DNA from: Adiantum capillus-veneris
Lineage: Eukaryota; Streptophyta; Polypodiopsida; Polypodiales; Pteridaceae
Length of the DNA: 64,000 bases
Direction of reading: 5' to 3'
Assembly: GCA_014529385.2 (NCBI GenBank)
Contig: CM043965.1
Span: 61,893,433 to 61,957,432 of the forward strand
This document shows positions 56,501 through 64,000 of this stretch, piece by piece. Both the position numbers and the translations under genes were made by a program. The notes under the pieces are model-generated. The model did no database searches, was not told where the DNA came from, and worked only from the letters and a program-made list of their open reading frames with translations. Each line of letters opens with the position of its first letter. Position 1 is the first letter of the stretch.

Positions 56501-57439
56501 ATAAGGGTGTCTTGATAACTTTTGGGTGGCTTAAAGGGCCAAATATTTTTGTAAAATCTGGGTAGTTTAAAGCACTTACAAGTGGATGGCAAGTTGTAAG
56601 CTACATGTACTCGAAAGAATAAAAAGTGCCAGAAACGCTTCAGCTTTTGGATGAGGAACATAAGTATTTGTGAGGAACAAATACAAGAAAGTGGTACCCA
56701 ATCATACTTTATGAGGTCAATGTGTTTTGAATACGCTTGGTATTAGAGGGCATCCTATTGTAGATGTGCTCATACACGGTATCACTCAAAGTGTAGATGT
56801 TAGGCTCATTCCTCTCAAGATACAAGGAGAACTTAAGGCATCAAACTAGGTGCGAGTACATGGAAGCAGGAGGCCTATCATCTAATAACACATATCGATC
56901 GGCGTGTCCCTCGACTTTATCGTAAAAGTTCCCCTCAACATAGTAGGAGTTCTTCTTTATCTGATTGTGTCATGCATCCTTCTGAGTCGCGGTGGATAGT
57001 CTTTTCTCCGTGCAACACCTCAATATATAAAAATCAAAGTCTTCCTCCTCAGTGATGACTGCAAAGTTATCTCCAACTCGTAAGGCATCTCTCAAATCAT
57101 CGTGATGGACAACATACATAGGTGCATTAATCTCCTTGTCACTTGAAACATCTTCATCTATGTCAGCCTCTGTTGGTATGATCCTCAAGTACTACCATTC
57201 TTCTACGTGAGCTTTGTTTTCACATCTTCTCCATTGACCGTGCACACAAGCATGATAGATTTCTACACCTCAGTGCAGTCGTATTTGCTGAAGAGACACG
57301 ATTCACACAATGCATCGAACGTGATCTACTAATTTTCTTGCAATCCCATTCTATATCTCTTAGCACATCACCCACTTGATTTCCCAGAAGATCCTATTGA
57401 CCTTGTTCGTGGATGACCAATAGTCTTTCATATTGTTCA
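56501..57439. other. Unassigned stretch with a small ORF
   Basis: Minus-strand 56970-57188 encodes 72 acidic residues (DIDEDVSSDKEINAPMYVVH, GDNFAVITEEEDFDFYIL) with protein-like composition that I cannot place. 57200-57440 may still belong to the LINE linker. Confidence 0.3.
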
Positions 57440-58718
57440 TTAGGGTGAGGTAATTGACCACTGTTGCTGCAAAAATCTTCCACATGCATGTGCCTTTTCT
57501 TGGACTTCAAAAAAATGTTGCTTTACTTCCCATCTTCTTCTCTTCTTTTGAATCAATGCCTTGTATAAATGCAAATAACTTTGATAGTTTTCTTTTTCCA
57601 TAGTTTTATCAAGATTTATCAAGGGCTTTTGAGCATCTTGACATTCTTTATCAAACCACCTTTTGTGTGATCTATCTTTGTTGATACCATGGAGATGCTT
57701 TATGGAAAAGCATTCGTCAGCACAAGAACAAATAACTTTCTTGAAAGCTTCCCATTTAGTTTTCAATGGTGAGTCATATTAAAGCTTTGTCATCCATAAA
57801 TTTTGCTCAACTATTTTGATGTACATTGAGCCCGTTTGAAATCCATACATAGTGATAACTTCTCTTCCCTTTGGCTGAGATTATCATGCTTGGTTTCTTC
57901 TCCACATGCAAGGTCAATAGATAAGGTTCGGTGGTCTGATTCCAGGGTCCATTGGCCAAACATAAAACTCTTTATACGATACATGATGGCTTCCGCTAGT
58001 AGCATATAGCTAATCACACTATTCTCATTATGTTTTCTACATGTAAATCCATTGGTTTCACTCCACAAATATACACCATTGGCAATGAGCATACCCGTGC
58101 TATTAAACATGTGTAAACGTAACTTTCCATCGTGATCCGGCTCTTTCTCATCCATTGAAGTACGATCATACAAGTAAACTTCCTTCAACTTCCTTGAAAT
58201 GTATGGCATATCAAATTGTTGAGTATCATGTTGCAATTTTTTGTGCGAGCATTCATATCCCCAAATACAATAACATCACCTTCGCCTTTAAAATAAGAAA
58301 TGTCCTCTTCTATTAAAAAAATGGATGATGAGGTCCATGCAAGCATAAAAGGGGAATCATGATGAAGAATGTAGCAATCGGCTACAAAAATGGGTGCTCT
58401 TTTTGGTGTCATAATTTTCAGCGATACATAACGTTTTTACTTGTCATCTTTCACAATTGATCCAAAATCTTCCAATCCTTTCTTGACCATACATGCTACC
58501 TCTCCTAGCCCTCTTTGTTGCTTGAGATTATTTGACCACATCAATGAATGTACATTGTAACCCTCCAAGCCATTAATACTTTGTGTATCATACTCTCAAA
58601 TTTCAACAAGAAGTACAACATCAGCTTTGCTTGTTAGTTCATCAATGCCAACCCCCACATTCCATGGGTATCCATTACAGTTCCAAAAGAATATTTTCAA
58701 TTTGTAACTCGGCCTCAT
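57440..58718 (-). pseudogene. LINE ORF2: AP-type endonuclease and linker
   Basis: ATG at 58718, three bases after the ORF1 stop. The minus-strand frames give the exonuclease-endonuclease-phosphatase fold: KIFFWNCNGYPW, ADVVLLVEI (catalytic E), the region around 58500-58430, GDVIVFGDMNART (D and N) and SDHRTLSIDL. The linker KRWFDKECQDAQK and YKALIQKKRRRWE follows, as in LINEs. The RT itself is missing in the window. Several frameshifts and at least one stop. The endonuclease nicks target DNA for target-primed reverse transcription. Confidence 0.8.
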
Positions 58719-58721
58719 AGG

Positions 58722-58962
58722 TCACACATCCCTATTTTCTTGAGGGACTTGCCTCCTCCTTGGACACATTTTCTTCGTGAGAGTTCTCCTTATTTTTATT
58801 ATCCTTTTCGTCATATGCCCTGTGATGCAAAATTTGTTGCTTAATAGTGCGATCTTCACATACAAAACATTTTGTATCCCTCAAATAGATCCAGCTATTA
58901 TCAAGGATAATATTTTGTTCGGTCTATGTGCTCCTTGCTTACCCACTCTATGTGCTCCATAG
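58722..58962 (-). pseudogene. LINE ORF1, C-terminal part
   Basis: Minus strand: YGAHRVGKQGAHRPNKILSL, then a TGA and a basic tail (MTKRIIKIRRTLTKK), ending at TGA 58722-58724. It resembles the end of L1-type ORF1p (RRM end and C-terminal domain). It joins 63481 onward once element F is removed; the frame matches across the CATAG duplication. Confidence 0.7.
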
Positions 58963-59350
58963 TGTTAGTGGCTCACAGCCCTAATAGGTAATCAATACAA
59001 GAATGATGCAGTGTAGAGAAAAACGAGGTAGGAGACTGCACATTGCACCATGAAAACTGCAGACTATATGAACACAAGAGACCATGGCTAAGCAAGAGAA
59101 AGTACTGCTCTATCCTGTATTCATCATCAATGTCCAACTGCACGCCTAAAACAACAGTACGGCTACAAAAAGACTACAAATTGCAAAGTGCAGGGTAGTA
59201 TCCAAAAATTGCTACTCACCATGTGACCATTTGAGTATTTCCAACTACCTAGACATAAAGACCTTGTGTAAACATGCTCCTAAGGTTTAAAGCTAAGACC
59301 TTAGTTAAAAGTCCAAAAAGATAAATGCCCTGACACATCAGGCCCTAACA
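58963..59350 (-). repeat. Element F 3' LTR
   Basis: 388 bp; matches 63124-63480 with about 28 extra bases around 59290-59320. Confidence 0.9.
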
Positions 59351-59377
59351 CCTGGCACACCCAATGGGCAATGTTTC

Positions 59378-60336
59378 TCAAACATTGTGAGAACCCATCC
59401 CTTGATCAAGAACATCAACATCAAAATGATCTTCAAGTTCAATTGGCTGTGAACTTTTCCCTTCAGTTGTAGTTTCCTTACTATCTTTACCAAAGCCTAC
59501 ATCCACTTCAGCTTCAAATGCTTTCATTGCAACCTCAGCATCCTCTGCATTGAGTATCTCATCAACAATAGACAATACTAGATCTTTAAATTGTTGTGGT
59601 CCACCTATAACATCTGCTTCTTCAGCTGCAACTGCAACCGGAATTGTGAATGCAGCTTCAACTAACTGTACCTGAAATTCAATATGAATTTTCTCCATTA
59701 TTGTAGTATCTCCCTGAGCACATGATGTTTCTGTTGCTCCAACTGCTTCTGTAATTCCTCATACTTCTGCTTCAGTTCATCATACTTCTTTTGCAATAAC
59801 AAATTCTCCTCCTTTGATTCTTCCTCTGCATCAATGCTTACTTCTATCTTAGCTACAACCTCATCCATTGTATGTTCTTGAATATTCTTAGCCAACACTT
59901 ACTCAACATGCTACTGATGTGCCTCATTCTCTTGTAGTGTGGCTGGAATTGTATCTTCAATTGACTGCTCTTGAACTTCCTGATTTGCATTATCCAGCAA
60001 TATCACTTCACATTCAATACCCTCTAGTTCAGGTTGGTCATGAATCTATTGTTCCCCCTTATACTTCAATTGTATAAAATGATCTTTCAAATCAGTGAAC
60101 TTCTTTTGCAACAATATATTTTCTTCCTTAGACTCTTCTTCAGCAAAGGACTGGTATGGCTTAATAAACTCGTTAGCATATTCATGTTCAGGTTTCTCTT
60201 CAAGAATATTGAAGAAAGATTTAAGGTAGGATGCAAACTTTGCAACCATTAGACATTTCCTCTTGAACATATCCAATATCTCTGCATGTAGATGAAACAG
60301 TGGGAAACCTAATTTAAACTCTGTATGCCAAAACAA
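59378..60336 (-). pseudogene. Element F, C-terminal coding part: duplicated coiled-coil segments
   Basis: Minus-strand frames 60046-60336, 59698-59898 and 59378-59698. The first two both contain EEESKEEN(I/L)LLQKK followed by a leucine-spaced coil, an internal duplication about 300 bp apart. The first also has a hydrophobic block, FWHTEFKLGFPLFHLHAEIL. The last is acidic and alanine/valine-rich. No known domain recognised. Frameshifts separate the parts. Confidence 0.5.
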
Positions 60337-60548
60337 CTGATTATCCTGAAATTTTTGATTCAGGAAACACCAAAATTGATTTGCTTATTTATCAAACTGA
60401 TCTGATTCAAAGCTTAAAAATAACAGGTTGAACTCTCCTCCACACATAAAAAACACCACCAAGATGGCTTGCTCCCATCCCCTCTCAAAAACATAAAGAA
60501 ATCCACTTGTAGCTGCAAAATTGTCCAATCAGTGATATATCCCTGAAA

Positions 60549-61283
60549 CTAAAAACTTTTGACTTCTGCTCCTTGAAAAACTTCCCTTATGTCATCAAGC
60601 ATGAAGACATAAAACCAATGAGATATAAGAATATCAACATCATCTCCTCCATCAACAACATCACATAGAAATGTAGAACCATCTTCAAGAAAACCCACTT
60701 CACCATCGTCAAGAACTTCCAAAAGACTTGCATAATCATCGGTCAAAATCATCTCCTCAGCATCAACAACACCATTCCCAACATTGATATCAAGATCTTG
60801 ACCACAAGAAGAATAAAAATCTTCAATAATACCATCAGGAAACTGAACTTCCCTGGAAAAAGGTTGACTTCCAATCTCCTTGACTGAATTTGCAAAAGCA
60901 TCCACATCATAAAGATCATTGATGACAACATCATCATTCAAGAAACCATCTGTAACATCATATTATTGATTTGAGTAAGTTGAAGCTTCAAGTCCTTAAT
61001 TTGATTATCCTTATCCAAAACAACTTTCTTAAGAGCATCATGAACTTCATAACAGTACGAAATATGCAAGTCGGCTTCAGTTTGAACCTGAGAAATCTCC
61101 GCCATCAATGATGTCTTCTCTTCTTGAATTTGATTGATTGATTTTGGAAAGCGCTTCATTTGTCGCAGCCATACTTGAATGCCTCTCATTCTCTAGCTCT
61201 AATGAGAGATTATTGATCATCTCCACTTGAGAAAGAACAAGGCTTTGAAATTCAGAAAGTTTAGGCACATAACTTCTTTGCAA
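60549..61283 (-). pseudogene. Element F, central coding part: coil and acidic domain
   Basis: 61283-61077 and 61189-60938 give coiled coil (SQVEMINNLSLELENER, then NQIQEEKTSLMAEISQVQTE and KDNQIKDLKLQLTQ) with one frameshift between. 60941-60549 is a strongly acidic 130-residue stretch (DDYASLLEVLDDGEVGF, VVDGGDDVDILIS) ending in a hydrophobic segment. Confidence 0.5.
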
Positions 61284-61292
61284 ATCAGTAAT

Positions 61293-62040
61293 CTATGGAT
61301 CAGGGACCTGAATTTTGAAACTTTGCAAATCAGGGACCTTTGGTATCAAAATTGGTAATTCAGAGATCTGAAAGTCAAGATCTTCGTCTTCACAACCTGA
61401 ATAACTCATATCCACTCCTAGAAATTGGCTTTCAGTCTTCAAAACTCCAAAAAACTCTTCTCCATCAACACAAACACCTCCCGGACTATCACCTACCAAA
61501 TAATCCTCATCAAGATTCATCAAAAACTGATTCATCACATCATCCTTATCAATAGCACACATTATGTCTTTATCTATCTTCAGCTCTTCCACTTCATTAC
61601 ACTGAAATCTGATGTCTCCCTGAATTTCAACCTCTTTAAGATTGATGTCAAATGTTGGTATATGGGTTTTTATGGGATATTGGTGGCTTCTCTCGCTCAC
61701 TCCCACTTGTATTCCCTTCTTCTCAATCAGTAATTCTTCTTTTGGGCAACTCGCCTTCTCTTCCTGCAAAGAGGCGAGTCTCTTTGATGTGAGGTTGGGG
61801 GATAGCTGGCAATCCTCTTGGCTCCTTTGGCTCATGAGTTGCTCCTGGCTTCCTCCTTCTTCCTTCATTATCTTTTGGACTTCATCTCCCTTGCATTGAA
61901 CAAAATCTCCTTCTTGAATCAACCTCTTCTCTTCAGAAACCTGAGTATCTACAACTTTGATCCCATATTCAAGAACATCAAAATCAGGGTAAAAAAATTC
62001 AGGTGCTGAAAAATTAGGTTCAGGCTTTTTTAGATTTTGA
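61293..62040 (-). pseudogene. Element F, acidic ORF of at least 209 residues
   Basis: Open from about 62040 to a TAG at 61293-61295, and in frame with the coil that follows. Rich in E, D, Q and S; contains MNQFLMNLDEDYLVGDSP and EDLDFQISELPILIPKVP. No catalytic motif or known domain seen. Confidence 0.55.
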
Positions 62041-62526
62041 AACTGCAGGTGCCCGAAAAACTATTGGTAATTGAAAACCAAGAACTTGAGGTTGTTTTAG
62101 GTTGGAAACAGTAACAGGTTGTTGAAAACACCATTCAAAATCTGCATCACTAAGGTAATCATCAAACTCATCTTCATACTTCTCTGAAATACATTCACAC
62201 GCTTCTTGGAACCTTGATATTCGCCAAGCCGTAGAGCATGACTTCCTCTTCTTACCAACACGACTATCATGCCAGTTGTGTGCATCATCAAGAAATCCAA
62301 AAAACCAATCTAGATCCTCTTGAGCATCACACATATCCTCATGACATGATGCATCCTGAAAACTCTGCATAATTTGATACAACCCCCTGCACAACTTCGA
62401 CATGCAATACTTGACACAAACATCTTCTTTCTGACAAGGCTTACACATGTAAGGACATCGCTTTGCAAAGTCCCATCTTTTTGACAAATAGCACACTTTT
62501 TCTTCTTCTTCTTTGCCATTAATCAC
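62020..62526 (-). pseudogene. Element F, cysteine-rich N-terminal protein
   Basis: A second-frame ATG at 62519 gives MAKKKKKKCAICQK, a plausible true start. After a frameshift, the 168-codon frame continues AKRCPYMCKPCQKEDVCVKY, CMSKLC and LDWFFGFLDDAHNWHD. Ligand spacing is C-x2-C, then C-x3-C-x2-C-x5-C-x3-C-x4-C, a likely zinc-binding module. It is not the CCHC knuckle of gag, and I do not recognise the family. Confidence 0.55.
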
Positions 62527-63102
62527 ACATCAGAAGAATAGAGAGCATTTGTACCTCTTTAAACCATGAACTGCTTGAACTGCATTGCAAACTGAAATAT
62601 TGAAACTATAGTTTGTAAACTGAAAGACTGAAACTCCATTCTGCAAACTGGAATTCTATAATCTGCAATATGTACAGAGTTGAACTGCAAACTGCAAACT
62701 GCAAAATGCAAATTGGAGACTACACAAAAACTGCCTGCATAGAAACTGCACAAAAACTGTCAAGAACCCCTGTAAACACCTGTAACTTGTTAGAAATTGT
62801 AATTTTGAGTCCCCTTGGCAGATTCTGGAAGAAATCCTCCAATACCTTTGATGTATGTTCCTCAGACACTTCCTGCGGGGTTACCCAATTCAAGAATTCC
62901 TACAGGTGGTCGAGGTCGACTAACATGTCAAGAACCTCTTTAATTCTTGAGTGCCATATGGTTTAGGATGAATTCAACCCAATTGCAAGAACCGCTTCAG
63001 AGAGAAAGTGGCGGTTAGAGCACAAGAAAGAAACTTCGCATCATAATCGACTCACGATTTGCTTTGAGATTACTCTAACTCGCTCCCATGTCAATTAGGA
63101 CA

Positions 63103-63120
63103 CGCACAACAGGATCGCCA
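63103..63120 (-). promoter_or_regulatory. Element F primer-binding site candidate
   Basis: The minus strand reads TGGCGATCCTGTTGTGCG, three bases inside the 5' LTR. It starts TGG as a PBS should but differs from the initiator-Met site used by the other elements. The tRNA is not identified; the TGGCGA start recalls Arg-type sites in some plant gypsy elements. Confidence 0.5.
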
Positions 63121-63123
63121 AAG

Positions 63124-63480
63124 TGCTAGGGGCTCATAGCCCTAATATGTATTCAATACAAGAATGATGTAGTGTAGAGAAAAACAAGGCAGGAGACTAC
63201 ACATTACACCATGAAAACTGCAGACTGTATGAACAGAAGAGACCATGGCTAAGCAAGAGAAAGTATTGCTCTATTGTGTATTTGTCATCAACGTCCAACT
63301 CTACAGGCCTAAAACAGTAGTACGGTTGCAAAAAGGCTGCAAACTGCAGGGTAGTTACATCCGAAAATTATTACTCACCATGTGACCATTCGGGTATTTC
63401 CAACTACCTAGGCATAAAGACCTTGTGTAAACATGCTCATAAGGTTTAAGATAAATGCCATGACACATCAGGCCCAAACA
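63124..63480 (-). repeat. Element F 5' LTR
   Basis: 357 bp; on the minus strand begins TGTTTGGGCC and ends CCTAGCA. Confidence 0.9.
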
Positions 63481-64000
63481 CATAGACCATAACTACGAGC
63501 ATGCAAAAGTGGGTTTTGAAGAAATCCTTGATAACAATGGCAAGAGAAGAAGGCGTCTCTAACTTCTCTTTGGGAATTCCACGAATAACAATGTGCTTGG
63601 AACGTCGCTCATGTTCCTTCAACTCTTGAACATCCACCTTCTCAACATTGTTTGTTTGAGCCATAGCTTGCATAAGGGAGGAATTAGGAACCACATTTCT
63701 ACCACATACATCAATCCAAGACTTTTTTGTGCATATTTTTCATGTCGCATACATCCCGGCTCATGGTGTCAAATTTCTCCTCTTTCAATACATGGTCATG
63801 CTATGCTTTACTCATGTGCTCCTTCAAAGCATTAAGTTCACAAGAGAGCGTTTACATTCCTTGAGTTCCTCTTCGAGTTGCATCAAACGTGTTGTTTGCT
63901 TCTCAAGTGTCCTCTTGAGATTCTCATTCTCACCCACAAGAACCCTCAGATTGTCATTCTCCATTGCAAGTTCCTGTAAGTCTTCACCTTGTTTGTTTAT
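63481..64000 (-). pseudogene. LINE ORF1, coiled coil and RNA-binding part
   Basis: From the right edge, the minus strand reads a coiled coil (ELAMENDNLRVLVGENENLK, TRLMQLEEELKECKR), a decayed spacer, then LKEHERRSKHIVIRGIPKEK and IVIKDFF, which looks like the RRM of L1-type ORF1p. The ORF starts outside the window. Interrupted at 63480 by element F and completed at 58962-58722. ORF1p binds LINE RNA as a trimer in the known family. Confidence 0.65.

Larger units (their letters stand above)
58963..63480 (-). mobile_element. Element F: non-autonomous LTR retroelement with novel coding region
   Basis: LTRs of 388 bp (58963-59350) and 357 bp (63124-63480), TG...CA, with a perfect CATAG target duplication (58958-58962 and 63481-63485) in LINE ORF1. 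The length difference comes mainly from one internal indel. A PBS candidate lies inside the right LTR, so it is transcribed on the minus strand. The 3.77-kb interior has no gag, protease, RT or integrase motif in any frame, but carries a long decayed protein-like path. It is probably mobilised in trans by a partner element. Confidence 0.88.

Overview
The window looks like nuclear DNA of a land plant. It carries chromodomain Ty3/gypsy and Ty1/copia retrotransposons, mostly primed by initiator-Met tRNA (PBS TGGTATCAGAGC), long CT/GA and GT/CA microsatellites, a LINE and a Penelope-like element. I see no intact host gene, no rRNA or tRNA gene and nothing bacterial. A non-flowering vascular plant such as a fern would fit the mixture, but that is inference. 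Almost all coding potential is retroelement-derived and almost all of it is broken. Family names used here (Copia-A to -D, Gyp-1, Gyp-E, Gyp-C, element F, repeats R, X, Y, Z) are local labels.

Layout: 1-567 is a minus-strand Copia-A piece joined head-to-head to a plus-strand chromovirus (Gyp-1a, 568-10519). Gyp-1a is split by a nearly intact Copia-B (2216-7736) and itself sits in a Gyp-E fragment (10520-11136). 11137-17513 holds a degenerate Penelope-like element between two 240-bp direct repeats. 18490-24480 is a CTAAAC-rich repeat (Y) split by a complete but defective Copia-A (19605-24363). 24483-29718 is bounded by diverged inverted repeats and contains a DEAD-box helicase fragment abutting a 3' LTR. 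29722-30935 is repeat X, followed by a minus-strand Gyp-E (to 34727), a Copia-D scrap, microsatellites, a possible transposon-derived ORF, two minisatellites and a cluster of hairpins. 39227-42373 has a 200-bp Gyp-1 gag scrap joined tail-to-tail to a second Copia-A, which is interrupted by a 1.59-kb solo LTR. 42374-44300 is a decayed Gyp-C. 45365-53285 holds inverted copies of X and Y, with a full-length Gyp-1b (45669-51695) inside X. 53400-55870 holds copia scraps. 55905-56500 is a minisatellite. 57440-64000 is a minus-strand LINE whose ORF1 is split by element F (58963-63480), a non-autonomous LTR element carrying unfamiliar coding sequence.

The nesting can be dated by order. Gyp-1b entered X, Copia-A entered Y, Copia-B entered Gyp-1a, element F entered the LINE and a solo LTR entered the second Copia-A. 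Several of these have recognisable 5-bp target duplications, and two have an uninterrupted second copy of the target elsewhere in the window. Copia-B is the youngest-looking element: its LTRs differ at about four of 192 positions, and one TAG plus one gag frameshift separate it from an open frame.

The items most worth a second look are element F, the Penelope-like reverse transcriptase, and the pair of copia/gypsy junctions 38.9 kb apart, which are reciprocal to within a few bases.
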